From the NCBI GenBank assembly GCA_943737045.1, contig CALSFV010000219.1:248001-312000 (forward strand): a DNA stretch of 64,000 nucleotides. The letters run 5' to 3'. Below the pieces are notes generated by a model. It worked only from the letters and a program-made list of their open reading frames with translations, was not told where the DNA came from and did not search any database. Both the position numbers and the translations under genes were made by a program. This document shows positions 1 through 10,997 of this stretch, piece by piece; positions within the stretch are counted from its first letter, which is position 1; each line of letters opens with the position of its first letter. This DNA is from Parapristionchus giblindavisi (taxonomy: Eukaryota; Nematoda; Chromadorea; Rhabditida; Diplogasteridae).

Positions 1-1371
1 ATTCAAACATTACTGTACTAAACACAAAAATAAATTAATAGCATAAAATAATACCTGAGGAATCTCGGGATAGAGGCTGACTTCTGGCTTGGCTTTCATT
101 GCGAGTTGACGGGTGACCAGTTCCTATAATTATTGATTGGTCAATGATAAAAAATAACTTTAAATGAAAAGCACTATTATATTAACAATAAAATGAGAAA
201 ATGAGGTAACGGTGAACAATAGCGGAACGATACATACCAGTTTGAGATCTTGTGACATGAACTGGGCGATGTGTGGATTCGAAGTAGCAGTCTTTCCACG
301 AAATTTACCCACGTGATGGGGAGGTGTTGAGAAGACAAAACTGCCTCCCGTATTCTAGAATCAATCCAAGTATAAATATAATTTAATTAAAAATTTTTTT
401 TAAATAATACGTTTCAATCACGATGATTCAACAAGGCAGATTTAGGTATCAACAAAGGTTAATACTTACAACAACAGGATGGAGGGAGTCGTTTTGATCG
501 ACGGGTGAACCAAGACTGCCTGCAGTCTCGTATTGATGTTGTGATATTGGTGGACCACTGAATTCATATGAATCAACCTTAATACCGTAACCTTCAAATC
601 AGTGAAACCTACCGTGCGCCTTGTGGATAGAAGTACATGGTGCCTCCGTGTGATTCGCCCATGTAGTCATCAGGAACAGACTCTGAATCAAAAAATCAAT
701 ATAGTACAAATTACGGTAGGGATGATCAATCAGAAACGACTAATGCTTTAAAAATCAATAAAGTAAAGCGATATGGTAGGGATTATGAAATGGAAAATCG
801 ATATCGCCGGATACAGTATCGTTGATAAACAACGAAAATTCATTACGGTATGTATTAGTGCTGCTGGGGGAGCCGTTTTGTTGTTGCTCTCGCATCTGTA
901 GTTGGGCGAACTGAGGCACGAAAGATGGAACCTAAACAATCAATAATCATCCATGCCCTAATTAGATTACAAATGAATATCGTCGGAGCACTTACGTTGA
1001 CAGACATAGTGCTCATGGTGGTAGGGCCTGTAACAGGAAGGTATTATAGGGAATGAATGAAATACTGTTAAACAACCATTTCAAGATTATCAGTAAGGAC
1101 GAGTCCCTAGTTTAAGTACTATAAAGTATTATCCAACGATTCATAAAATATACAACCACTATTAAATATTTTTTTAGATTGTGTTCCCGACTACCTATAT
1201 GCTAAGAATTAAATAATAGATTATTACGCTACTAGATCGCTTACATTCTGAGAACAACAATTGGTTTTCCTCACGTATCTTATTATAGATAAGACAATAA
1301 TCATTTGTTAGATAATTCATTGCATCCTCTGTTGCCACAAATTCAGCAATGTTTGTAATTGTATTATTCAT
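1..1371 (-). CDS. PAN3: PAN3, PAN2-PAN3 deadenylase regulatory subunit, 5' part (gene runs off the left edge)
   Basis: PAN3 is the cytoplasmic adaptor that brings the PAN2 nuclease to poly(A)-binding protein to shorten mRNA tails. I read six minus-strand exons, in transcription order: 1245-1371, 996-1027, 847-931, 613-682, 470-591, 238-354, followed by 55-123 as the last one inside the window. The conserved stretch before the pseudokinase domain is visible: HGGTMYFYPQG (compare GGTTYFY in animal PAN3), then FMSQDLKLELVTRQLAMKAK, then SLYPEIPQ. The pseudokinase and C-terminal knob lie beyond position 1. I see no N-terminal CCCH zinc finger. The start at 1371 is chosen because the exon is open and its phase joins correctly to the next exon; internal ATGs at 1016 and 1007 are alternatives. 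One oddity: exons 613-682 and 470-591 do not join in phase across any normal intron (see findings). Family assignment is from remembered conserved motifs. Confidence 0.78.
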
Positions 1372-2063
1372 AATGCAGAGTGGCAGAATCGTATTACTAA
1401 TTTACTATCGTGTTGTATATTTATCACCAGAAGTGGCATAATGAAGGTAAAACTGCCGCTACTATAGCAACGCAACTAGAGAAAATAATAATAATCGCAG
1501 CTTCTTCGGAGAATGACATGTCATGATACTACAAGCATAATTCAAAAGTACCACTCAGAAGATATTAAAAGAGAAACTGCAAATCTGATTTCTTAGACTC
1601 ACGGCGGTAAATATTCGTTTATTTTCGCTGCACTAAAATCAAAATCAAATGGACGAAAATTATCACTTGGAGCCGTTTTGCTTATGAAATGCTAATCGGA
1701 TAAAGCATTATAATTATAATAATAGTAAGACCTCTTGTGGAAGTTCCACTGCCAAGGTATTTGGCCAGCCTCGATTCTTGCGGAATGTGATCGTAGCCAT
1801 TATGCTGCATTTAATCGCGTTGCAGACAGTGGTAACGGCGTACGGCCCGCCGTCGCTGTCTACTGTACACACTCCTGAGGGCAAAATCTTCCATCAAATA
1901 AAGTTAAGAAAATAAAACACAAGGACATTGTGAGAAGAGTGCATACTCAGGAAGTGCGGAAAGGTAACTTTGGATATTAAGAATAATAGTGAATTTCATG
2001 GTCTGATGATTGATATATACTCTTACAAACACATCTACCACACATTTCATGTAATTCTTGCAT
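1368..2063 (-). CDS. Small unidentified cysteine-containing protein, upstream of PAN3
   Basis: I do not recognise this gene. Exons 2039-2063, 1732-1874, 1603-1632 and 1428-1475 (perhaps read on to the TGA at 1368-1370) join in phase with GT/AG borders and introns of about 100-165 bases. The product would be about 80-105 residues. It starts MQELHEMCGVC, continues with SDGGPYAVTTVCNAIKC, and has a basic GW-containing middle (FRKNRGWPNTLAVELPQE). The spaced cysteines (CxxC, CxxxxC, later single Cys) could bind metal or form disulfides; no signal peptide is obvious. If exon four is not spliced at 1427 its stop overlaps the PAN3 start (ATGA). It is co-oriented with DXO and PAN3. The model rests only on phase-consistent exons, so it could be partly wrong, or be extra 5' exons of PAN3 in a form I could not join. 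Confidence 0.38.
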
Positions 2064-3024
2064 GACGGGAGAAATATTTAGTAAAAATATCCAATTAATA
2101 TTTTTGAGAAAATAGTTTGTAATTGTAGTGTGCATGTGCGACGTTCCCTAAAGTAACGCTACCCTACATTAAGCACACTATGCATTTGCTCAGTTCGCGA
2201 TAATGAATTTTCAGAAACAAACATTGTTTTGAATTTATAAATTTTTAAATTATTATACGCTATTTAATTATAGTAATTTTTTGGATGTTATCATGAATGA
2301 AAATTTTTATTCCAAATAAATATAAAATCTTCGAAAAAAATGAAATGTTTTCTAGTAACAAAAGCATAAGACGAGAATTTCCTATGCTCTAAATCATTTG
2401 AGGCAAAGTTATGAGCAAATAAAAATTATGTTAATCGCGACTATCGTTCTTCTTTAATTCCTTAATAACCTTATGATCGCCATGGAAAAAAATAATTGTT
2501 TCATTCTGGATAGTTTGTTTCTTCTAAAATAGTGCAAAATCAAACTCGTACGATTTTACAATTCCCGCGATACCCATCATTTTTATGAAAGGTAGCAGGG
2601 GGGCATAGGGTGGGGGGGGGGGCAAAATTCAAATGAGTACTTATTGTTAGTAAAGAGATATCTACAAATGAATAACGGGATTTTTTCTCTCATTAAAAAA
2701 TCGAACACATAAATTATACGGATACATAAATTTTCAAACTGACACATATGATATTCCCCTATGAGAACTGAAGTGAATCACAATAATCACGAAACAGAAT
2801 GCATTATTGCAGACTGGGATAGATGTATGTTTATTCAACGAATAAGAAAAATCATGAAGCAAAATTATATAAGTGAATATTACTGAGGAGTATGAGTAGG
2901 GGCTCCATGTAATAACGAGATAAAATATTTAGTGAAGATGTTCTGTATTCACAGAAGTCTTCACTTCATTAATGGATTATTATTCTACTTCAATGATGGA
3001 AGTATTAATCCTCTTTGAGCTGAT
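2064..3024. other. AT-rich spacer between DXO and the small upstream gene
   Basis: I see no coding exon here. The stretch is AT-rich, with a G-run at about 2596-2624. It separates two minus-strand genes and would hold the DXO 3' untranslated region and the promoter of the next gene. Confidence 0.5.
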
Positions 3025-6000
3025 TTAGATATTGAACCGATCTAAGAATGGTTGATGAGTGAGGATCGTTCGAATTGTTTCTTTCGGATTGTTAGACATA
3101 ACGATATTTAATTGGTTTTTTGAAGTCTCAGGATCCATTACTATACGACATGCAGTACCATCAGTCGTTAGATGTTTATCTTTGATCTAAAATATTGAAA
3201 AAAAATAATACGAGATTGAAATTGAAGGAAAATACGACCAAAATGACTAATACTCACTGTTTGAAGTATAGTATGGAGAAAGTGAAATGCGTGCTTTTCA
3301 TTTACACAATTGTTCTTTCTTCTTCTAAATACATTCTGAAGATCCCCTGTTGTTAAGTCATTTGTCTGAAAAGGCCCTTTTCTTTGTCGTTAATTTTTGT
3401 CCGTCAATAATATTGATCTATTAAAAAAAAATCATTAAAGCCAATAGAATTTTATAAGCATGAAATACCGTCAAAACGAAAAAAAGTGAAACATTTGTCA
3501 AAATTTTTGAAAATTTTGACAAAAGTTCACAAGATTTTGAAAATTTTGAATCATGATATCTAAATGGGGTTGCTAGTTTTTTATTAGATAATAGGGTATT
3601 TGAGCATCTATGAACTTGCTTAATTTACCTGTGAAGAATAATTTTGAAATAAATCACTGTGAACGCTGTTTTGTGAAACTGGTATACGGTAGGATTTTCT
3701 ACAGTATACCACTTTTGCAGCCTGATCTTTGCCAAGATCCAAACAGCGCAAATTCGCTATAGGAAGTAAGGTAATGCTATATATTACCTTTATTAGACGA
3801 AAAAAGCTCGATGGCAGCAGTTTTACAATAATATTCTACAGTATACATACTACAGTATACCAATTCTGCTGTGGAACGTTCCCGATTAATTTTTTACCTT
3901 TGTCGTGCATAACTGTATTGGGCAAACACATACACAATGAAAAACCTTAGATAATACATCATCAAGATCGTGAAAAATGCTCAAACAGGGAATCTTGTGA
4001 ACTTTTGTCAAAATTTTTCAAAATTTTTGAAAATTTTTTTTCGTTTTACGGTATTGATATTACTTCTTTCACGATGTATTGATCATCTCGAATTCCAACT
4101 ACGAAATTTTTGATTCCAATGAAAGAAGATTGAATAATCCATTGAACTGCACTGAAAATATCATTGATCAGAACTATTTGAAACTTTTTCATGACCACAA
4201 TCTCTCGCAAAAAAGCGAGAAAGTGTTTCAGATTAATTTGATGCTTCCCGTTAAAGGTATGAATGAAGATACAGTACCGTGCAAAAGTATACCAAAAAGT
4301 ACATTTTTCAATGTAACTTTGCTTGTACGCAACCAATCAGCCTAATTTTTTGATATGATGTGCCAACAGGTCTTACCATCGTATTGTGTAAGAAAAAGAG
4401 CGACGTTTCCCAAAAATCAGAAAAAATTAACGAATTTTCTAATTTCGGCGATTTTCACATTTTGGACTATTATTTTTGTTTATTTTTTTCCTTGTTTGCT
4501 TTATGCTGAAAAATTGTTTTATGTTTTCAGTAGATGGCTCGGCTAAAGGACTCAAAGAAACTCAGTCGATCGGATCGACAAGCCATTGCTAGAAGCCGCG
4601 CCATGGGTATGAAGTTGGTCGAACTGGCTGAGAAGTACGGACAACACGGACGTAGGGACGATTTCCTGCTCTGCGAATCTTGCAATTCATTAAAAGCTCT
4701 GAAAGGCTTCCCCTGACGAGTTGGAAGATCGGCAGATTCATCACAACGATCAGCAAGACAAACCCGCAAAGATCCGGAGTCCGGGAGCGCGCGCAAAGAT
4801 TGCTCCGGGTCGTTTTTTTATGGGCGCTCTAACATGCCTCGGGGGTGAGTATTCCAAGAGTAAAACGACCCGGAGCAATCTTTGCGCGCGTTCCCGGTCC
4901 CCGGATCTTCGCGGGTTTGTCTTGCTGATCGTTGTGATGAATCTGCCGATCTTCCAACTCGTCAGGGGAAGCCTTTCGGAGCTTTTAATGAATTGCAAGA
5001 TTCGCAGAGCAGGAGATCGTCCCTACGTCCGTGTTGTCCGTACTTCTCAGCCAGTTCGACCAACTTCATACCCATGGCGCGGCTTCTAGCAATGGCTTGT
5101 CGATCCGATCGACTGAGTTTCTTAGAGTCCTGTAGCCGACCCATCTACTGAAAAAATAAAACAATTTTTCAGCATAAAGCAAACAAGTAAAAAAATAAAC
5201 AAAAATAATAGTCCAAAATATGAAAATCGCCGAAATTAGAAAATTCGTTTATTTTTTCTGATTTTTGGGAACGTCGCTCTTTTTCTTACACAATACGATG
5301 GTAAGACCTGTTGGCACATCATATCAAAAAATTAGGCTGATTGGTTGCGTACAAGCAAAGTTACATTGAAAAATGTACTTTTTGGTATACTTTTGCACGG
5401 TACTGTAATTTGGAACATATATGGTCTATAGCACGGGTCTTCTGTAAAAGTGTAGAAACGCCTGCCACTAGGAAAATTTTTTTTTCTCCGATTTCGATGA
5501 AAGTCGGTCAGTGGGTGTGGTTGGGGTCATGAGAAGGCCTAGTCACTTGATTTGGCCAAAATTGCAGATTATCGATTTTTTGTGATCTACCCTGAAAATG
5601 ATCATAACTCGGTTCATTTTCATCGTACAGCGAGCTGACAGGCGTCATTCGAATCGTATTCTAATGCTCTTCAAAAAAGTTGTTTATGACTCGTTCGCTG
5701 CTAAGTCGTCTTTAGGGCGCAAAACGCGAAAACCTGATTTTTTGAACAAGAAGGTGACCTGTTCTCGAAAATTTTTTCTTGGGTATATCCGTTTTATTGC
5801 AAAAATTATGTCTTCAAACCACGCACAATTTCACTATATAGTTCATTTCCCGTATCTCTTGGCCCGGAAGGTCGATTATTAGTATAGCTCACGGACTTAG
5901 TCGATTTTTTATCACTTTCCGTTTTTTGATCGTATCTCGCTTCAAAATTATCCAATTATCTTTTCAAAAAAATAGAAATGATTCTCTCGAAAAGGAGATT

Positions 6001-9000
6001 GAAAGGTTTATTATTGTCCAAGTTGTTATATCAAGTCGTTTTCGAGTGATTAAAAGAAAACTGCTCTAATTTCGATTTTTTACCTCTTTCATGTGAAAAT
6101 ACTTGTTTTTTTCCTATCAGAATTCAATCAATTCGACAAATATGTTTACTTCATAATAGAAACTGTAATATAATTGAGCAAGCACTGTGCTGATATCAAC
6201 ATAACAGGTCAAATACGAGGGTAGTTGATAACTAAGGGGCGTTGTCCGAGAACAAAGTCTTCAAACCCAAATGGGCCAGTCTCTTCGAGACTGGCCTTAA
6301 TCTCTGAATGCATCTCATCATATATCGCAGGAGACGGTCAGAACATTCTCGTGCACTTGTACTTCATAATGAACCCACCCCCCCCTCTTCATCGTATAGG
6401 GTGATGTAAACAATAAATTTTGGCAAACTTGTGCTTTTTGCAGGTGTGTGACAACGGCAAACGATTGACAACTTTATCGGAGAACTTTGTTGTCAGACTT
6501 CAAAAAGTAAAACGATTGTAGTCAAAAGTATGAAATAAATAAATGTGGCAACAGATAGTGACTATTTTGTAGACAGACAAGAAAACTGAGGATGATACAT
6601 GTCAGAACACGTTAGTTCAGCCTCTGTAATAGCGAGGCAACAATGAATGGCTAATCACGTTTTCCAACTTATAAAGAGGGCGAGGCGGATGCCAGGCGGG
6701 TTTGGTGGGCTGCATTAGAGAGGGTGTGCGTGCGAGATGGCATCAAATGATTCTCTCTGTAACACTCTCCGCCGCGTCACCAAACCCGTCTGAGGTGCGC
6801 CGCTCTGACTAATGAACTATCGTCTCATTATTATGAGGATGTGAAAATGCACCAAAAAATGGAATGACTAGAGAAATGTGCTTCTTTCTATTCAGACAAC
6901 AAAAAATATTCGTTTTGATGTCAATGAGAAGGCAAGAATCGATTGACATCAAAAAGAAGATTTTTTGTTGTCTGACTAGAAAGAAGCACATTTCTCTGGT
7001 CATGACTTGTATCATCCTCATTTTTCTTGTCTGTCAACAGTTCATTCATTAATTGCAACCACTAATATTTATTAGACACATTGACAACAATCTGTATTAA
7101 ATTTGATGTCTGACTGCAATTGGGTGCGGTAAAGTTGTCAATCCTTGTCACGCACCTGCAAAAAGCACAAGTTTGCCACAATTTATTGTTTACATCACCC
7201 TGTATTCTTCCTCCTAGTCCTTGATGAAATCCATTGCCAGTGCCGCATCTCTTCGATCGCCCCTTCGCTTCATCCTTCTTCGCGAGAAAAGTACGTATGC
7301 AGTTCTTGATCTGATCGTGGGACATCCTATTTGCTGGCATGATATCCGTTCTGGCCTTCATTCTCTTCTCGACTTCTTCTGATCTCAGCTTTTTTCTTGA
7401 GGAGTAGAACTCCTCGAAGAGATCCACCATCATCTGCTTGGCAACTGGGTCGTAAGGTGCACTCTTCTTCCGAATGCGAAGTCGCATAGGCAGATAGAGG
7501 AGAGGTGGGGGGAGAATAAATGCAATACATAAAAAATTAAACTATTATTATCGTGCGAATGCTATAACGTCTTTGTTCAACACATGAAAGCGGTAAAAAA
7601 TCGAAATTGGAGCAGTTTTCTTTTAATCACTCGAAAACGACTTGATATAACAACTTGGACAATAATAAACCTTTCAATCTCCTTTTCGAGAGAATCATTT
7701 CTATTTTTTGAAAAGATAATTGGATAATTTTGAAGCGAGATACGATCAAAAAACGGAAAGTGATAAAAAATCGACTAAGTCCGTGAGCAATACTAATAAT
7801 CGACCTTCCGGGCCAAGAGATACGGGAAATGAACCATATAGTGAAATTGTGCGTGGTTTAAAGACATAATTTTTGCAATAAAACGGATATACCCAAGAAA
7901 AAATTTTCGAGAACAGGTCACCTTTTTGTTAAAAAAATCAGTTTTTCGCGTTTTGCGCCCTAAAGACGACTTAGCAGCGAACGAGTCATCAGCAACTTTT
8001 TTGAAGAGCATTAGAAGACGGTTCGAATGACACCTGTCAGCTCGCTGTACGATGAAAATGAACCGAGTTATGATCATTTTCAGGGTAGATCACAAAAAAT
8101 CGATAATCTGCAATTTTGGCCAAATCAAGTGACTAGGCCTTCTCATGGCCCCCAACCATACCCACTGACCGACTTTCATCGAAATCGGAGACAAAAAAAT
8201 TTTCCTAGTGGCAGAACCGGGCGTTTTTGCTACACTTTTACAGGAGACCCGTGATAGGTACTCTTTCGTACACAATGAAATGATCTCACTTTATGGAAGT
8301 AATCTCCTTTGATGTCTGCTTTATCTCATACATAGTTTCTCCTGAACAAAGAAATTACTTTAATTTCAGAAAAAAAACTTTTTTGTGTGGTTATTTTTGT
8401 AGCTGTTTTATATTCTCCGATTCCATTTATAAATAATAGAAGGAGCATTGATTAAGATTCTATCATTAAAACACTTGAAAGTCTATCTCACCACTTTTAT
8501 TTATGGCATCAACTTCTCCTCCGCACAGTAGGAAATACGAACGAGATTTAGGATGTTTCAGTTCACTCTTTACCATTACCTGTAATGGAAAACCATGAAA
8601 TTAACAAATATATCCAATACAATCTCACCTCATAGTACACTTCACAATCATACGCGCTCTCGCTGATCTATAATAAAATTGATTAGACTCGAACGAAATA
8701 CTTAAACCAGCTTACATTAACGTTTTCAGTTATTTCTCGAGCAAATTTACTTCCACTGTAATCCATTTTTTTCTGCTCTACGGTTTTCTCTTTTACCGAA
8801 GGTTCACCAACTTCTTTGAGGAAGATGACATCCCCCACTCTACATGCATGAATCTGAAATACGAAAATAAATTTATTATTAAAGTAATTTATATAGCTTT
8901 CTCGTACATATATTGTTATCAAAACGTATGCCATATTTGGGAGTTTTTTCAAAAATATAAAAACATTACCTCTAACTTGACTTGACTATGGAGATTTTTT

Positions 9001-10997
9001 ATGTGCCTGAAGAAAAAGCACATTCTCTTGAACGTTCCTCTCCATGAAACGAAATCAGCCCCATGAGTAGCCTGGAAGAATACATATATTCAAATTGATG
9101 TAAATGATATTTATACTTATAAGCATTGTCATCAAAGCTGTTCTTTTTTTCATTTTCCGTTTGATAATTGTAAAAAAGTAGAATGTTTGAACAAAATCAC
9201 AAATATGAGCATATTTAGAAAATTGGAGGGAAATTGTGAATTTTAGTGAGTCTCGATTTCTTTTCCCAGATTTTCGGGATTCTGAAAACGAACAGTTTTC
9301 ATTTTTTACCTAGTTTTGAAATGACATTTGTCGAAGAATCCTGATATACAGCCCCGCACGTTCGCGCTCCCTAAACGCGGCAGGTTGCGGCCCCCCGCGG
9401 CCCGCGGGGGGCCGCATCATGCCGCATCGATGAATAATTGTTTTTCAAACATTTCATTGCTGGTGATCGTTGCATCATCAGATAATATTAATATCACCGC
9501 AGAAACGAAAATGTTTGGTTGAGTGTGGACCGCGTCGCACGTTCGCCCTCCCTAAACGCGGCAGGTTGCGGCCCCCCGCGGCCCGCGGGGGGCCGCATCA
9601 TGCCGCATCGATGAATAAATTTTTTTTTAAACAATTCGTTGTTTGTGATCGTTGCATCATTAAATAAGGGTGCGGACATGATGATGCAACGATCGCAGCC
9701 AATGAAATGTTTGAATAAAAAATTTATTCATCGATGCGGCATGATGCGGGGGGGGGGGGCGGGCCTCGGGGGGGGGGGCGCATCATGCCGCGTTTCGGGG
9801 GCACGGCTGGCTGTGTGACGCTGTCCACACTCAACCAAAAATTTTCGTTTCTGCGGTGATATTAATATTATCTGATGATGCAACGATCACCAGCAATGAA
9901 ATGTTTGAAAAACAAGTATTCATCGATGCGGCATGATGCGGCCCCCCGCGGGCCGCGGGGGGGCCGCATCATGCCGCGTTTCGGGGGCACGGCTGGCTGT
10001 GTGACGCTGTCCACACTCAACCAAAAATTTTCGTTTCTGCGGTGATATTAATATTATCTGATGATGCAACGATCACCAGCAATGAAATGTTTGAAAACAA
10101 TTATTCATCGATGCGGCATGATGCGCCCCCCGCGGGCCGCGGGGGGCCGCGTTTAGGGAGCGCGAACGTGCGGGACTGTACATCTATTGTCCTTATAAAA
10201 TTTACTTGTGTATTTGCCTTGCTACTAGCTGATAAACGCAGAAATATTCTATCGATCAACCTCCCTTTCCATCCCTTCCCTCCTCGCACTCTCTCTGATC
10301 TAATTGTAAGTACTATCTCGCTTGGACTCTCTCGCTAAACATAGAAATTCATTATGACTGTAGCAGGCTACTCTCGCACCAAATAAGGAAGTGTGTTTTA
10401 TACGGTCAATAAACATGCATTGATATTTGATACCAAAGAACCCCATCACTTGGTTCTCTCGTTCCCAGGAAATTAATGAAGATGCCGATATTATGGAGTA
10501 AACGAACAATAATGAAAACAAACAAACCTCCTTAATCGTCCCTCCAGGTTGTGTCATAATCCATTCTAATAGACGTTCAAGACAATCAGTTTGATCACGG
10601 TTCTTTAAAATAAAATAATATAGTTTAAAATAGTGGCGCAAATGTAAATATTGACATAAATACAATGAGAAAGATAATATTTTATGAAACATTTAGATTG
10701 TATAATTGATAGAAGTACAAATTTAAATGGTATGCACTATAAATGTACATACCAGATTGAAAGACTTTCGTTCATCGAATCCAATTGAAGTATTAATATT
10801 CGTAGGATACACAGTCTTTAATATTGGAGCATAACGAATATCCTTGTTCATAATAAAATCTGCTCCGACCTGAATATTTGTTTTTTTCCTTCGGAAATAA
10901 ATAAAGTAAATACCGAATGACGTTCGAGAGTTTCATGGTCGACGATGGAGACGTATTCGAAGCGATAATGATCGAAATTGATATTATAGGTAGGCAT
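3025..10997 (-). CDS. DXO: DXO/Rai1-family decapping 5'-3' exonuclease (DOM-3-like), complete
   Basis: DXO enzymes remove defective 5' caps, including unmethylated and NAD caps, and degrade the RNA. Eleven exons join in perfect phase: 10914-10997, 10753-10869, 10528-10602, 8970-9071, 8716-8853, 8629-8667, 8492-8579, 8290-8341, 4064-4151, 3258-3365, 3025-3186. They give 350 residues; mammalian DXO is about 396. Family signatures: FVSWRG (Trp about 102), YSGSKF (about 159-163), CGGEVDA (Glu 207, Asp 209, the ExD motif), MYEIKQTS (Glu 220, Lys 222, the ExK motif), and a WIIQSSFIGIKNFVVGIRD block matching the family's KWWxQSFL...GxR region. The motif-II glutamate that normally follows GxKF is alanine here (Ala 164). 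Intron 3 (9072-10527) and intron 8 (4152-8289) are swollen by transposons, and intron 9 carries a MITE. The start is the first ATG of an open exon; the 5' flank holds CACTCACTCACTCACTTAG. Confidence 0.9.
3466..4053. mobile_element. MITE (family A), TA-flanked, inside DXO intron 9
   Basis: The left end CCGTCAAAACGAAAAAAAG and the right end, read in reverse, share about 75 bases with few mismatches (imperfect TIRs), ending in ...GACAAAAGTTCACAAG. Both ends abut TA, which fits a Tc1/mariner-type target. There is no coding capacity. The interior has repeated CTACAGTATACC motifs (about 3700, 3838, 3850). The element lies between the DXO exons at 4064 and 3365 and removes no coding sequence. Related ends occur at about 32756-32935 and 46640-46808. 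Confidence 0.75.
4270..5407. mobile_element. Foldback Tc1-like element: two inverted copies of a transposase N-terminus
   Basis: Outer ends read TACAGTACCGTGCAAAAGT and its inverse, with TA at each border. Two arms of about 550 bases (4270-4819 and 4861-5407) are near-perfect inverted copies around a 40-base spacer. Each arm holds the same 60-residue reading frame (4534-4716 plus, 4962-5144 minus), beginning MARLKDSKKLSRSDRQAIAR and looking like the helix-turn-helix DNA-binding start of a Tc1-type transposase. No catalytic DDE domain follows, so the element cannot move itself. It sits in DXO intron 8. Arm formation probably came from a fold-back duplication with loss of the rest; that is inference. 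Confidence 0.75.
6396..7204. mobile_element. Nested MITE with AGGGTGATGT ends
   Basis: The left sequence AGGGTGATGTAAACAATAAA (from 6398) recurs inverted up to about 7201, and inverted similarity extends through the AACTTGTGCTTTTTGCAGGTG block. Inside it a second inverted pair (GACAGACAAGAAAA near 6577 and its inverse near 7025) and an almost perfect hairpin at about 6862-7003 are nested. The right end reads CACCCTGTA, similar in type to the MITE at 51696-52056. It interrupts the interior of the long-TIR element, so it is the younger insertion. Confidence 0.6.
7205..7487 (-). CDS. Basic protein fragment inside the long-TIR element
   Basis: A minus-strand frame from 7487 starts MRLRIRKKSAPYDPVAKQM and stays rich in Lys, Arg and Glu (EEVEKRMKARTDIM, NCIRTFLAKKDEAK) before it enters the nested MITE at about 7204. 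The composition looks protein-like, and the frame may be the remnant of a DNA-binding protein carried by the element. I recognise no family. It lies on the same strand as DXO but inside an intron, so it is not part of DXO. Confidence 0.3.
9347..10180. mobile_element. TA-flanked element built of five GC-palindromic repeat units
   Basis: Outer ends TACAG(C)CCCGCACGTTCGCGC and the inverse sit next to TA. Between them about five units of 140-190 bases are arranged two forward (from 9352 and 9536) then three inverted (about 9680, 9840, 10020). Each unit has a GC-only palindromic core such as GGCCCCCCGCGGCCCGCGGG, a CCGCATCATGCCGCATCGATGA arm, and an AT-rich arm with GATCGTTGCATCATCAGAT. The element lies in DXO intron 3. 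It has no coding capacity. Its base composition is unlike anything around it. Confidence 0.65.

Larger units (their letters stand above)
5432..8253. mobile_element. 2.8-kb element with ~670-bp terminal inverted repeats
   Basis: Arms 5432-6103 and 7579-8253 are inverted copies with only scattered differences; both start CACGGGTCT or CACGGGTCTC followed by CTGTAAAAGTGTAG. The outer borders show a possible 4-base ATAG duplication, which is weak. The interior (6104-7578) holds a short lysine/arginine-rich reading frame and a second, nested inverted-repeat element. I cannot assign a superfamily: long TIRs suggest MULE-like or foldback types, but no transposase is seen. It lies in DXO intron 8, just right of the foldback Tc1-like element. 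Confidence 0.7.

Noticed and set aside
4534..5144. Two identical 60-residue proteins as separate genes
   Set aside because: Both are transposase N-terminal remnants in the arms of one foldback element.
6260..6300. Rho-independent terminator-like hairpin GGCCAGTCTC...GAGACTGGCC
   Set aside because: It is a stem without a functional context in a eukaryotic intron, inside a transposon.
10300..10692. A 130-residue minus-strand frame
   Set aside because: Only 10528-10602 is a real exon (of DXO). The rest is intron that happens to be open.
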